Of a DNA stretch of 64,000 nucleotides, positions 1-8,868 are shown one piece after another. Numbering within the stretch: position 1 is the stretch's first letter; each line of letters begins with the position of its first letter. The notes below the pieces were generated by a model. The model did no database searches, was not told the DNA's origin, and saw only the letters and a program-made list of their open reading frames with translations. The stretch is from UBA1664 sp964531715 (lineage in GTDB: Bacteria; Pseudomonadota; Alphaproteobacteria; Micavibrionales; UBA1664), in NCBI GenBank assembly GCA_964531715.1, contig CAZHEE010000008.1, positions 1-64,000 on the forward strand. The letters are read 5' to 3'. The position numbers and the translations under genes were made by a program.

Positions 1-1
1 C

Positions 2-380
2 CGAAAGCCGAACATCACTAACCTAAAACTGGACTCAAAAATGGGGGTTGACCAGCGTTTTAAATATAGGATGCATGAAAAAGAGCGCCGTTTGGCGATT
101 GGTGTTTATCCGCAAGTTTCTTTAAAAGAGGCCAGATATAAAAGAGAAGAGGCAAAAAGGCTTGTTGTCGATAATATCGATTCTTCAAAAGAAACAAAAC
201 GTAAAAAACTTATCTCAAAAAAAAAACGCAGATAACATATTCGAATCTGTTGAGCGTGAATGGCACGAAAATAAAAAAGAGCATTGGAATGAACGCTATG
301 AGAAGGAAGTCATCAAGCGCCTTGAGGATAATATCTTTCCTTTGCTTGGCGAATATCCGATTAATGATTTCCATCGCTTG
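2..380 (+). pseudogene. Decayed tyrosine-integrase fragment (N-terminal arm-binding region)
   Basis: An open frame entering from the left edge encodes the DUF4102-type N-terminal domain of phage/island integrases, recognisable by the stretch KERRLAIGVYPQVSLKEAR (about 85-145). A run of ten adenines near 217-226 shifts the frame. The next frame continues the family pattern (NIFESVEREWHENKKEHW, then a basic helix up to about 360), as expected for the start of the core-binding domain. The catalytic domain (R, HxxR, Y) is missing. Similarity to integrases stops near 370, where the sequence becomes an antisense match to a different reading frame. The gene is therefore frameshifted and truncated at the 3' side. 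No tRNA or attachment site is visible beside it. It is probably the relic of an excised or decayed genomic island. Confidence 0.7.
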
Positions 381-404
381 AGTTTCGCTTTTCCCAGGAA
401 ACAC

Positions 405-824
405 TTTGAAAGCGCCACCTTCAAAACGCTGATCAGAAGCAGCAACACCATCAAAATAGCCACTTCCTTTGATGTGAAGCGCTGAAGAAATGCCCGCTTT
501 ATAAACATAGCGGCCTAAATAGGCTGCTTAATTATCAACAGCATCATATTTTTGATCAATATCTCCCAAACTTTCATTCCAGCGATCAAAGATGTTTGTT
601 GCGGAATAAATTTTATCTAGCGCATCATTGACCTCAGCTGGTGTAAGATCCGCTACTGACTTATCATATGATGTTATGATATCAAGAATAGCTTTTGTTT
701 GAGCGCTGGTTGGTGTCATAAACATTATACATCCTGTTCCGTTCGCTTTCACAAGCTGCTCACAACCATCCAAATAATTTATAAACCTAAATCTCCACTC
801 CTTTTTTTGTTCGGAATAGACCAA
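405..824 (-). pseudogene. Unrecognised gene remnant with an in-frame stop
   Basis: The minus strand from 824 to 528 encodes 98 residues beginning MVYSEQKKEWRFRF and ending at a TAA. The same frame stays open past that TAA down to about 405 and still looks protein-like (GRYVYKAGISSALHIKG, then SGYFDGVAASDQRFEGG). The likeliest reading is one gene cut by a nonsense mutation, with its 3' end lost at the junction with the integrase remnant. A further protein-like stretch in another minus frame (about 835-965, including PETGSRFSFPIPNWLDE) suggests that an upstream part is frameshifted away as well. I do not recognise the family. It could also be a real 98-residue protein ending at 528. Confidence 0.4.
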
Positions 825-1002
825 ATCATCATGTTTAAATCCCTCTTTTGGCAGGCCGTTTCGTCAAGCCAATTAGGAATAGGAAAGCTGAAACGAGAAC
901 CTGTTTCTGGTTCTCTATTGTGTTCAACCTCTATAAGTTTATTCGGATCAAGGTCCTCAACTGTTCAACGTGATATCAATTTTCCACACTTTCTTCTCTT
1001 GC

Positions 1003-1458
1003 TTACTTTGGTTGGTTTAAGCTTTTCAAATACGTTCTAATGCTATGCGTCTCTTTTCCATTTCTGAAGTCGCCTTGGTTTATTGCAGTTTTAAATGTTT
1101 GTCCAAATATCAAAGCTGAAGCTAAACCGCTACCGTAATTTCCTGATATCATGAAATCATAATAGGCAACAGTTGCTAAAGCTCCGAATTTCCAAAACCG
1201 CATTGTGTGCGATTTATCATTACCACAATAATCCACAGTAGCGGCCAGTGCATATGCGGGCAATAAAGCCAAATTATTATATTGTTCAGTAATTCCTGTG
1301 GTCACTATAGTCGTTAGAGCACTGAAAGCAGCAAAACCACATGCTAATTTGAATCTGAACTTTTTATTGTTATCATTAATTATTGTTAAAAGAGAACCTC
1401 TCACTGCAGCAGAACCGGCAGATATAAGCCCAGCATTACCATTATTAATGTCTGTCAT
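1003..1458 (-). CDS. Hypothetical small membrane protein
   Basis: The protein has 151 residues and I do not recognise the family. After an uncharged N-terminus there are three or four hydrophobic stretches (roughly residues 37-56, 63-80, 88-103 and 108-125) rich in Ala, Gly and Thr. The C-terminus is polar and basic (SIRTYLKSLNQPK), so a small inner-membrane protein is likely. No clear ribosome-binding site precedes the ATG. It lies between the broken remnants at 1-970 and truA in an AT-rich stretch unlike the housekeeping genes that follow, which suggests acquired accessory DNA. The 280 bases between its start and truA contain no gene that I can support. Confidence 0.5.
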   Translation of the reverse strand: MTDINNGNAGLISAGSAAVRGSLLTIINDNNKKFRFKLACGFAAFSALTTIVTTGITEQYNNLALLPAYALAATVDYCGNDKSHTMRFWKFGALATVAYYDFMISGNYGSGLASALIFGQTFKTAINQGDFRNGKETHSIRTYLKSLNQPK

Positions 1459-1736
1459 ATTATTGAGCCGAAAAGAATACGCACGCTAAAGACCAAGCTG
1501 TTCTGGTTTCGCTAGCTTTTTGCATCCTAGCACTTAAATATGCGGCACCTAAGGATGAAGCAGTTCATACTGCTCTTGTGTGATGCTTTTCATTCATAAA
1601 GCATACCACCTCTGAAAAATCATTGAATAGTGTTAACACGCCCTAAATAACTCTTTTTATAATCCATAATATTTTTCCTTTATTAAATTTTATGTTATAG
1701 GTAATAGTAAAAATAATATTAAAATATGTCAAAAAA

Positions 1737-2504
1737 ATGCTCATACGTTGGAAGCTCACCATAGAATATGACGGGACTGGCTATTGCGGATGGCAAAGGC
1801 AGGACGGCTTGCCGACTATTCAGGAATCTATTGAGACAGCCATTACGAAATTCTGCGGTCAGGATATTCGTATTACAACCGCAGGGCGCACCGATTCAGG
1901 TGTCCATGCGCATGGTCAGGTTTGCCATTTTGACCTTGATTACGGAACACGTGAGCTCACCGATTTTGACTTAGCAAAGGCCATTAATGCCCATCTTGTG
2001 CCCGAGCCGATTACAATATTGAAAGCCGAAAAAGTTGCAGATGATTTTCATGCACGGTTTGGCGCAATAGTAAAATGCTATCGTTATAGCCTTGTAACAA
2101 GGCCCTTTCGACCTGTTTTAGACCGTAACTTCGTCTGGCATTATCGTTATCCGCTCAATATCGAAGCCATGCGCGAAGGTGCAAAACATCTTATAGGGCA
2201 TCATGATTTCACATCGTTTCGGGATAGTAAATGCCAAGCCAAATCACCCATCAGAACGCTTCAAAAACTTCATATAAAAAACGAATCTTATGACTGCGAA
2301 GGAGGCATGCATATTATTTTTGAACTTGAAGGGCAGAGTTTCCTTCATCATCAATGCCGCAATATTGTGGGCACGCTTGTTCAGGTCGGACGCGGTAAAA
2401 TAAAACCCGCTGAAATAAAGACAATTCTTGATGCCAAAGACAGGACAAAGGCCGGTATGACAGCACCGCCGCAAGGGCTTTCGCTTATATCTATCGCTTA
2501 TTAA
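1737..2504 (+). CDS. truA: tRNA pseudouridine(38-40) synthase TruA
   Basis: The product isomerises uridines 38-40 of the tRNA anticodon arm to pseudouridine in the cytoplasm. It has 255 residues, the usual length. The N-terminus shows LTIEYDGTGYCGWQRQ, and the catalytic aspartate is D53 in GRTDSGVHAHGQ. The later signature HHDFTSFRDSKCQAKSP and the C-terminal FLHHQCRNIVGTLVQVGRGK are also present. The ATG follows an A-rich stretch with no good Shine-Dalgarno, but the start matches the family. It opens a run of plus-strand housekeeping genes (truA, GGDEF/EAL, cmk, rpsA, sdhB) directly after the decayed island. In many alphaproteobacteria truA sits beside fmt and def, which are absent here. Confidence 0.97.
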   Translation: MLIRWKLTIEYDGTGYCGWQRQDGLPTIQESIETAITKFCGQDIRITTAGRTDSGVHAHGQVCHFDLDYGTRELTDFDLAKAINAHLVPEPITILKAEKVADDFHARFGAIVKCYRYSLVTRPFRPVLDRNFVWHYRYPLNIEAMREGAKHLIGHHDFTSFRDSKCQAKSPIRTLQKLHIKNESYDCEGGMHIIFELEGQSFLHHQCRNIVGTLVQVGRGKIKPAEIKTILDAKDRTKAGMTAPPQGLSLISIAY

Positions 2505-2542
2505 AAATATTTTAACCGCTTGTTATTTCTTTTTTAATATAA

Positions 2543-4663
2543 ATGCGCCACACTGTAATCACAATGGTGGGTAATCAACTTTCAATGAATAATATCTGGT
2601 CCAGCAAGCTTGTATGGCGTGTGGCAATTGCCCTTTTTTTAGTCATTCTCGCGGTGAATTCCGTTTTTTCTTTTATGAAGCTTGAGCAATATAAAAAAGA
2701 TCGTCTTTTCGATATGGAGGAGCTGGGCCTATATACCATTATCCCTGCCCTTGCCGATGCATCTTTTGATCAGACACAACCACCGATTGACCAGAAAACG
2801 GCAAACCGTTTAATTTCAAATACACCTTTGCGCGGGCTTGCCTTTTATAATGTCAATTATGATCTTGTCGGGTCCAGCGGAGAGAATGTAAGCTTAATAG
2901 CCTCACGCAATTCCGCGGCAGCGCGAGAGCTTTTTAATGAAGAAAGCGGTATATTCGAGGTTGTTTATATCCCGAGGGAGCTGGGTATATCGCATTTCAT
3001 TGTCGCCAGTTTCGATGCCGCACCGATTATCAGTGAGATGAGCAGACAAATCGAGCTTGAAATCATCATTGTTATTTTGCTCTCAATGTTTGTTACGCTG
3101 GTTTTGATTATCGCCTTGTCAAAATGGTTTTTGGATCCGGTTATTTATCTTTATAAACGATTGGCTCTTGCCACCAAAGACCCCGAAAACCCACCGGAAA
3201 TGGATCGTGATTTCCATGATAAAACGGAAATCGGACGTGCGATTGAGGCGGCCGATGTCCTCATGACAAATAATGCAGACAGTATCAAGCGCATCAAGGC
3301 AATGGCTGAAAGCGAGGTTAATCGCTTGGCTTACTTTGATACTTTAACAGGGCTGCCGAACAGAATTTCATTTCTGAATACTTTAAAAGAAACATTGGCA
3401 GAAACCGACGAGCATTTCCTGGATCGTTACGCCGTACTCACAATGAATGTTGATCATTTTAAGGATATCAATGACACAATGGGGCATGCCATTGGGGATG
3501 AGGTTCTCAAAGCATTCGGTAAACGCCTTTCCAAAACTGTGCCTGAAAACGCTGTTGTATCGCGGTTGAGCGCCGATGAATTTGCAGTTATGGTACCTTT
3601 AAGCGGGGGTGAGGATGAAGGTTTAATTTACGCCAACGAAATTATTGAAGCCTTCCGTAATGAAGCTATTGAGATTATGGATGAGAATTTTCAAATTCGT
3701 TGCTCTGTCGGTATTGCGGTTTGCCCAGAGGATTCTGATAACCCTGAAGAGGTTTTGAAATGTGCAGATATTGCACTTAACCGTGCCAAGACAGAAGGGC
3801 GAGACCGTGCGAAACGCTATGATGGGACTTATACTGAAGATATTCAAAAGCGGTTTCAGATCTTGCGTGACTTACGTGTAGCCATGGATCATGAGGATCT
3901 GGAGCTATTTTACCAGCCACAAATTGATATGGCGAGCGGAAAGCTTATCGGTGCGGAAGCCCTCATTCGCTGGTTCAAGAAAAACGAAAATGGCGATGGT
4001 GCGACATTCATCTCTCCTGTTGATTTTATACCCGTGGCCGAGCAATCAGGTTTGATCCTGCCGCTTGGTGACTGGATTATGCGCAAGGCTTGCGAAACGG
4101 CAAAGGCTTGGTCAGATGAGGGGATGGGTGACCTTTCTATCGCTGTGAACGTTTCCGGCCACCAATTCTTGGAAAAAGATCTCGTTCAAAAAATCGAGCG
4201 GATTATTATTGATACGGGTATTAAACCGCATCAGCTTGAAGTTGAAGTCACAGAATCCGTTTTTATGGAGGACACTGATCATTCAATTAAAATGTTGAAA
4301 GATATTCAGGCGATGGGTGTGCCGATTGCGATTGATGATTTCGGAACGGGCTATTCTTCACTATCTTATTTGCAACGATTCCCGATGGATAAGCTGAAGA
4401 TTGATCGTGCCTTTATCCGTTATATTGATGAGCAGCGTGATAATCTTGTCCTTACCAAAACTATTATCGCGCTTTGTAAGACAATGAATTTGAAAGTAGT
4501 GGCCGAAGGGGTCGAAACAGGTGCTGAAGAAAAAATCTTGATTAACGAAGCTTGCGATATAGGGCAAGGCTACCGTTACTCGCCACCAATTCCAGATTCT
4601 AAATTCCGTGAATTTGCTAAAAATTATACAGGTAAATTGAATTATTTTGATAAAGCATCATAA
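2543..4663 (+). CDS. Membrane GGDEF/EAL c-di-GMP protein with a degenerate GGDEF motif
   Basis: The protein has 706 residues. Two membrane segments (about 26-46 and 171-193) enclose a periplasmic sensor region of about 125 residues. A HAMP-like linker follows (about 195-255). The GGDEF domain begins at FDTLTGLPNR, but its signature reads RLSADEF (343-347), so both glycines of the active loop are replaced. Cyclase activity is therefore doubtful; such domains often bind GTP or serve as regulatory platforms. The EAL domain keeps AEALIRW (EAL at 472-474) and the DDFGTGYSSLSYL loop, so c-di-GMP phosphodiesterase activity is plausible. The first ATG lacks a ribosome-binding site; ATGs at codons 8 and 15 are alternatives. 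It likely affects the motile-sessile switch, but no target is indicated by the neighbours. Confidence 0.93.
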   Translation: MRHTVITMVGNQLSMNNIWSSKLVWRVAIALFLVILAVNSVFSFMKLEQYKKDRLFDMEELGLYTIIPALADASFDQTQPPIDQKTANRLISNTPLRGLAFYNVNYDLVGSSGENVSLIASRNSAAARELFNEESGIFEVVYIPRELGISHFIVASFDAAPIISEMSRQIELEIIIVILLSMFVTLVLIIALSKWFLDPVIYLYKRLALATKDPENPPEMDRDFHDKTEIGRAIEAADVLMTNNADSIKRIKAMAESEVNRLAYFDTLTGLPNRISFLNTLKETLAETDEHFLDRYAVLTMNVDHFKDINDTMGHAIGDEVLKAFGKRLSKTVPENAVVSRLSADEFAVMVPLSGGEDEGLIYANEIIEAFRNEAIEIMDENFQIRCSVGIAVCPEDSDNPEEVLKCADIALNRAKTEGRDRAKRYDGTYTEDIQKRFQILRDLRVAMDHEDLELFYQPQIDMASGKLIGAEALIRWFKKNENGDGATFISPVDFIPVAEQSGLILPLGDWIMRKACETAKAWSDEGMGDLSIAVNVSGHQFLEKDLVQKIERIIIDTGIKPHQLEVEVTESVFMEDTDHSIKMLKDIQAMGVPIAIDDFGTGYSSLSYLQRFPMDKLKIDRAFIRYIDEQRDNLVLTKTIIALCKTMNLKVVAEGVETGAEEKILINEACDIGQGYRYSPPIPDSKFREFAKNYTGKLNYFDKAS

Positions 4664-4674
4664 ATAGTCAAAGT

Positions 4675-5331
4675 ATGAATTTAAATATCATAACCATCGA
4701 TGGGCCGGCGGCAAGCGGAAAAGGAACACTTGCGCGAAAAATTGCCGCTGAGCTTAATTATTTCTACCTCGATACTGGTAAAATTTATCGTTTGATTGGA
4801 TTGGAAGCTTTGAAGAATGACTTAGACCCTGAAACAGACGTCAAAGAAATTGCAAACCTTGCGCGGCAGCTTGCCGTTAATTTTGATATGGCTTTGCTTC
4901 AAAATCCTGAGCTTACTTCAGATTTGGCAGGGCAAATGGCCTCGCGTACATCTCAATTCCAACCTATTAGAGAGGCCGTTCTCGACCTTCAACGCAGTTT
5001 AGCCAAGAACCCTCCTCAAGGCCAAAAAGGAACGGTCTTGGACGGGCGCGATTGCGGCACGCGCATTTGTCCTGATGCAGATTATAAATTTTACATCACT
5101 GCAAACCAAAAGGCACGTGCTGAACGCCGCTATCACGAACTTAGTGCCAAAGATGAAAACCTCACTTTTGAAACTGTTTATAAAGATATGCAAATCCGTG
5201 ATGAGCGGGATATGACACGTGAGAATGATCCTCTCAAACCCGCTGAAGATGCCATCATCATTGATACATCCGATATGACCGTGGATGAGGCGTTTGCAAA
5301 AATTAAAAATACTCTCGCCCTATCCTCATAA
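4675..5331 (+). CDS. cmk: Cytidylate kinase
   Basis: The enzyme phosphorylates CMP and dCMP to the diphosphates using ATP. It has 218 residues. The P-loop is at 10-18 (GPAASGKGT), followed by the NMP-binding start YLDTGKIYRLIGLEAL. Further signatures are VLDGRDCGTRICPDAD and the lid-region arginines of KARAERRYHEL and QIRDERDMTREN. It starts 11 bases after the GGDEF/EAL gene and precedes rpsA, the classical cmk-rpsA order. Aspartate replaces the usual threonine/valine in DGRDCGT, a common alphaproteobacterial form. Confidence 0.96.
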   Translation: MNLNIITIDGPAASGKGTLARKIAAELNYFYLDTGKIYRLIGLEALKNDLDPETDVKEIANLARQLAVNFDMALLQNPELTSDLAGQMASRTSQFQPIREAVLDLQRSLAKNPPQGQKGTVLDGRDCGTRICPDADYKFYITANQKARAERRYHELSAKDENLTFETVYKDMQIRDERDMTRENDPLKPAEDAIIIDTSDMTVDEAFAKIKNTLALSS

Positions 5332-5464
5332 AATAATAACAGGCTTCACTTGCATTTCATCGCTATTAACGCTACAAAGGCGATTGTTATCCACAGGGCT
5401 GGGCTAACCCCCGTGCAAGCTTCATGTGTTTGGCATATTTTGACTATAAAGAGAGACTATTATT
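5332..5464 (+). promoter_or_regulatory. rpsA leader region with possible secondary structure
   Basis: The 133 bases between cmk and rpsA contain a GC-rich central portion. CTTGCA near 5349 can pair with TGCAAG near 5415, and a short GGG/CCC hairpin (gggctaaccccc) lies just inside. A Shine-Dalgarno-like AGAGAG lies about 10 bases before the rpsA ATG. In other proteobacteria ribosomal protein S1 binds a structured leader of its own mRNA. Whether this leader does so is inference from position and shape. Confidence 0.35.
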
Positions 5465-7171
5465 ATGGCTGGAGTAGCAGCAAAACTAAATGACAGAGAA
5501 GAGAGTTCGGATTTCGCCGCTCTTCTTGGTGAAACAATTGGCGAAAATGAAAATTTTGCAGGTCAGGTTGTGACCGGAACTATCGTCACACTTGGTGCAG
5601 ACCACGTGACAGTTGATGTAGGATTAAAATCAGAAGGGCGCATTCCGCTTAAAGAATTCGGCCTTGCAGGGCAACGCGCCGAGCTGAATATTGGTGACCC
5701 TGTTGAAGTCTATGTCGAGAGACTTGAAGACAAAAACGGTGAAGCCGTTCTTTCACGTGAGAAGGCGCGCCGCGAGGAAGCTTGGACCGATTTAGAAAAA
5801 ATGCATGAGAAAAACGAGAATGTCACCGGTGTGATGTTCGGCAAGGTGAAAGGCGGCTTTACGGTTGACCTTAACGGCGCCGTTGCATTTTTGCCTGGCT
5901 CACAAGTCGATGTTCGCCCAATCCGCGATGTGTCTGCCCTTATGGGTGTGCCGCAACCATTCCAAATCCTGAAAATGGACCGCGCACGCGGCAACATTGT
6001 TGTCTCACGCCGTGCCATCCTTGAGGAAAGCCGCGAAGAAGCGCGTTCTGGCCTGATGGACACTATGGAAGAAGGTAAAATCCTGACCGGTATTGTGAAA
6101 AACATTACGGATTATGGTGCCTTTGTTGATTTGGGCGGTATTGATGGCTTGCTCCATGTGACAGATGTGTCATGGAAGCGTATCAACCACCCGTCCGAGG
6201 CTCTGTCTGTCGGACAACAAATTGATGTGATGGTTATTCGTTTTAACGAAGAAAATGGCCGCGTATCATTGGGGATGAAGCAGCTTGAAGATGACCCATG
6301 GGAGAATGCGGAAACGCTCTACCCTGTCGGTGCAACTTATAAGGGTCGTATTTCCAATATTACGGATTATGGTGCCTTTGTTGAGCTTGATGACGGTATT
6401 GAAGGGCTGGTTCACGTTTCCGAAATGTCATGGACAAAGAAGAATGTCCATCCTGGCAAGATTGTCTCAACTTCTCAGGAAGTGGATGTTCAGGTTCTGG
6501 ATGTTGACCTTGAGAAGCGTCGTATCTCGCTTGGTATAAAACAAACACAGCCGAACCCTTGGGCGGATTATATCGATAGCAAGAAAGTCGGTGACGAGAT
6601 TGAAGGCGAAATCCGCAATATTACGGAATTCGGCTTGTTTGTCGGCTTGACGGATGAAATTGACGGGATGGTTCATATCTCTGACATTTCATGGGAAGAC
6701 CAGAGCGAAGATATCCTTAAAACTGTCTCCAAAGGCGATAAGGTTAAGGCAAAAATCCTCGAAATGGATGCGGATAAGGAACGCGTTGCACTCGGTATCA
6801 AGCAACTGACTAAAGACCCGTTTGACGGTGCCTTAACAGGTGTTGCCAAGGGTGCGGTTGTGACGGGCACAATCACCGAAATTGAAAATACCGGTGTCAA
6901 AGTCTCTGTTAATGACGCGCTCAAAGGTTATATCAAAAAGGCTGACCTCTCCGCCGAACGTTCGGAACAACGCCCTGACCGTTTTGCCGTGGGTGAGAAA
7001 GTTGACGCGAAAGTCATGAAAATTGACACGAAAACGCGTGAATTGTCACTCTCTATCAAGGCTTATGAGCAAGAGCAGAACAAGAAAGCCATGGAAGAAT
7101 ACGGTTCAACCGAATCGGGCGCATCCCTTGGTGATATTCTTGGTGCCGCACTTGGTGATGAGAAGAAATAA
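5465..7171 (+). CDS. rpsA: 30S ribosomal protein S1
   Basis: S1 helps recruit structured or weak-leader mRNAs to the 30S subunit. The 568-residue protein has the usual six OB-fold S1 repeats. The first two are ribosome-binding repeats of atypical sequence; the next four carry recurring motifs such as ITDYGAFVDLGGIDGLLHV and ITDYGAFVELDDGIEGLVHV. The C-terminus is acidic and low in complexity (GASLGDILGAALGDEKK), as in other alphaproteobacteria. It has a good ribosome-binding site and strongly biased codon usage, in line with high expression. It is preceded by cmk and followed 67 bases later by sdhB. Confidence 0.97.
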   Translation: MAGVAAKLNDREESSDFAALLGETIGENENFAGQVVTGTIVTLGADHVTVDVGLKSEGRIPLKEFGLAGQRAELNIGDPVEVYVERLEDKNGEAVLSREKARREEAWTDLEKMHEKNENVTGVMFGKVKGGFTVDLNGAVAFLPGSQVDVRPIRDVSALMGVPQPFQILKMDRARGNIVVSRRAILEESREEARSGLMDTMEEGKILTGIVKNITDYGAFVDLGGIDGLLHVTDVSWKRINHPSEALSVGQQIDVMVIRFNEENGRVSLGMKQLEDDPWENAETLYPVGATYKGRISNITDYGAFVELDDGIEGLVHVSEMSWTKKNVHPGKIVSTSQEVDVQVLDVDLEKRRISLGIKQTQPNPWADYIDSKKVGDEIEGEIRNITEFGLFVGLTDEIDGMVHISDISWEDQSEDILKTVSKGDKVKAKILEMDADKERVALGIKQLTKDPFDGALTGVAKGAVVTGTITEIENTGVKVSVNDALKGYIKKADLSAERSEQRPDRFAVGEKVDAKVMKIDTKTRELSLSIKAYEQEQNKKAMEEYGSTESGASLGDILGAALGDEKK

Positions 7172-7172
7172 G

Positions 7173-7238
7173 TCACTATAATCAAACAATTAAATTTAGC
7201 CCTTCACAAAGAAATGAAATCCCTTTATTTTATAGTGA
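7173..7238 (+). promoter_or_regulatory. 9-bp perfect inverted repeat ending at the sdhB start codon
   Basis: TCACTATAA (7173-7181), two bases after the rpsA stop, is exactly complementary to TTATAGTGA (7230-7238), which ends immediately before the sdhB ATG. The loop is 48 bases. The bases that would form a ribosome-binding site for sdhB lie in the right arm, and no purine-rich Shine-Dalgarno is present. The structure could limit sdhB translation or be an operator. Neither is proven. Confidence 0.35.
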
Positions 7239-8012
7239 ATGGCTGAATTTACCCTTCCACGAAATTCCAAAGTTGAAAAAGGCGAATATTTCGCTTGCGG
7301 CTCTGATAATAAGCGCACTATTCGTGTTTATCGCTGGTCACCTGATGATGACCGTAATCCCCATATGAACAGTTATGAAGTCGATATGGACACATGCGGT
7401 CCGATGGTTTTGGATGCACTGATTAAAATTAAAAATGAAACTGACTCCAGCCTGACCTTCCGCCGTTCCTGCCGCGAAGGAATCTGCGGGTCATGCGCGA
7501 TGAATATTGACGGCACAAATACGCTCGCCTGTATTAAGCCGATGGATGAGGTCAAGGGCGATATTGACATTTACCCCTTGCCTCATATGCCGGTTGTTAA
7601 GGACCTTGTCCCTGACCTGACCCATGTTTATGCGCAGCTCGCCTCGATTAAACCATGGATGCAGACACAAAGCACACCGCCCTCGCGGGAGCGTTTGCAA
7701 TCCCCTGAGGAACAAGCGTTGATTGATGAGGCCTCGGCCTGTATTTTATGTTTTTGCTGCTCAACCGCATGTCCATCCTATTGGTGGAATGCAGACAGGT
7801 TTTTGGGGCCTGCTGTCTTGCTCATGGCTTATCGATGGATTGCGGACAGCCGTGACGAGGCAACGGGCGAACGGCTTGATAATCTGGAAGATCCGTTCCG
7901 CCTTTATCGTTGTCACACAATTATGAATTGCACAAAAACCTGCCCTAAAGGTTTGAACCCCGCCAAAGCGATTGCCGAAATCAAAAAATTGATGGTCGCC
8001 CGCGCGGTTTAG
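7239..8012 (+). CDS. sdhB: Succinate dehydrogenase iron-sulfur subunit
   Basis: This is the electron-transfer subunit of respiratory complex II, linking the flavoprotein SdhA to the membrane quinone site. It has 257 residues. The N-terminal 2Fe-2S ferredoxin domain holds C78, C83, C86 and C98. The [4Fe-4S] ligands are C168, C171, C174 and C178P, and the [3Fe-4S] ligands are C225, C231 and C235P. All are intact. It stands alone after rpsA: sdhC, sdhD and sdhA, which normally precede sdhB in one operon, are not within this window. A DUF1674/SDHAF4-type assembly factor gene lies about 3 kb downstream. The 3' end overlaps the convergent hypothetical gene by 4 bases. Confidence 0.97.
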   Translation: MAEFTLPRNSKVEKGEYFACGSDNKRTIRVYRWSPDDDRNPHMNSYEVDMDTCGPMVLDALIKIKNETDSSLTFRRSCREGICGSCAMNIDGTNTLACIKPMDEVKGDIDIYPLPHMPVVKDLVPDLTHVYAQLASIKPWMQTQSTPPSRERLQSPEEQALIDEASACILCFCCSTACPSYWWNADRFLGPAVLLMAYRWIADSRDEATGERLDNLEDPFRLYRCHTIMNCTKTCPKGLNPAKAIAEIKKLMVARAV

Positions 8013-8797
8013 TTCATTCTTAAATGTTCAAGTGCAATATCGTTCGCAAGGCTTCTAATAGATGGATCAAATACTTCTCGTGCTCTGCGCATTAATGAAC
8101 TATAAAATTCATCACTAGCCATAAGCGTTTGATCAAGACTTTCCTGTAAACAGGCTTTTCCTGTTTTTGGCTTTTCATCTCTACGATTGCATCTACCTTG
8201 TAATGCTGACATTACATTATATGTTGCAGTCAGTGCCGCATCCATCATTCTCTTATCGCGCTCATCTGACAATGAAACTACATGTTTGCGATCTGTAGCT
8301 TTAGCTATCAAATCAGCCGCGTATTTTGCCTCCTTCCGAATTTGTTCTTCAAAAAGATGGACAAGAGGTATTACAGCAATAGCGGGTTTTGTAAGTCCGG
8401 CTTTTGAAGGATCAATCAAAGATTTACTTCCTTTAACTAAAATATTTTGCCCGCCTCGGACTCTTCTGATAGAGAAGCCCATTAATGGAACATCAATATC
8501 ATCGGATGAAACATTATAAATAGCTAAAGTAAATGCTTCTCCTGAACGAAACTTTCTTAAAGAAGGCTGTTCATCTTCAGGTATATCAATTTTGTGCTGT
8601 ATAAAAGGCATATCCATTGAATTTAGAGTAATAAGCCGTCCTTCTGGCTGTTGGTCTATAATTTCATCCATCTCTTCTTTACAAGTAACATGCCTCGTAA
8701 TACTTAGTGAACTAATCTTAGGATCTTTTCTTGTAACTACTGTAAGCATTGATTTAAACCATTCTAATTTGCTATAAAGATTATGTATTATAAACAA
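8009..8797 (-). CDS. Hypothetical protein
   Basis: The protein has 262 residues and I do not recognise the family. No membrane segment or signal peptide is evident. The N-terminal half (about 25-130) is predicted mixed alpha/beta with FTLAIYNVSSDDIDVPLMGF. The second half is charged and helical (RKEAKYAADLIAKATDRKH, then MDAALTATYNVMSALQGRC). A start at codon 17 (MLTVVTRK) is possible. It is AT-rich relative to sdhB and the genes upstream, it overlaps sdhB tail to tail by 4 bases, and no partner gene is obvious. Acquisition by transfer is possible. Confidence 0.6.
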   Translation of the reverse strand: MFIIHNLYSKLEWFKSMLTVVTRKDPKISSLSITRHVTCKEEMDEIIDQQPEGRLITLNSMDMPFIQHKIDIPEDEQPSLRKFRSGEAFTLAIYNVSSDDIDVPLMGFSIRRVRGGQNILVKGSKSLIDPSKAGLTKPAIAVIPLVHLFEEQIRKEAKYAADLIAKATDRKHVVSLSDERDKRMMDAALTATYNVMSALQGRCNRRDEKPKTGKACLQESLDQTLMASDEFYSSLMRRAREVFDPSIRSLANDIALEHLRMN

Positions 8798-8868
8798 TAA
8801 AAGCTATATATGGTCAAATATTATTTCAAATTTATCCATATATTCGCAACTAAAAGATATTCAGCAAT

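Noticed and set aside
699..1040. 113-codon plus-strand frame
   Set aside because: It is antisense to the minus-strand remnants, with no ribosome-binding site or recognisable domain.
5332..5464. Possible tRNA or small RNA gene before rpsA
   Set aside because: No cloverleaf or T-loop signature is present; the structure fits a leader better.
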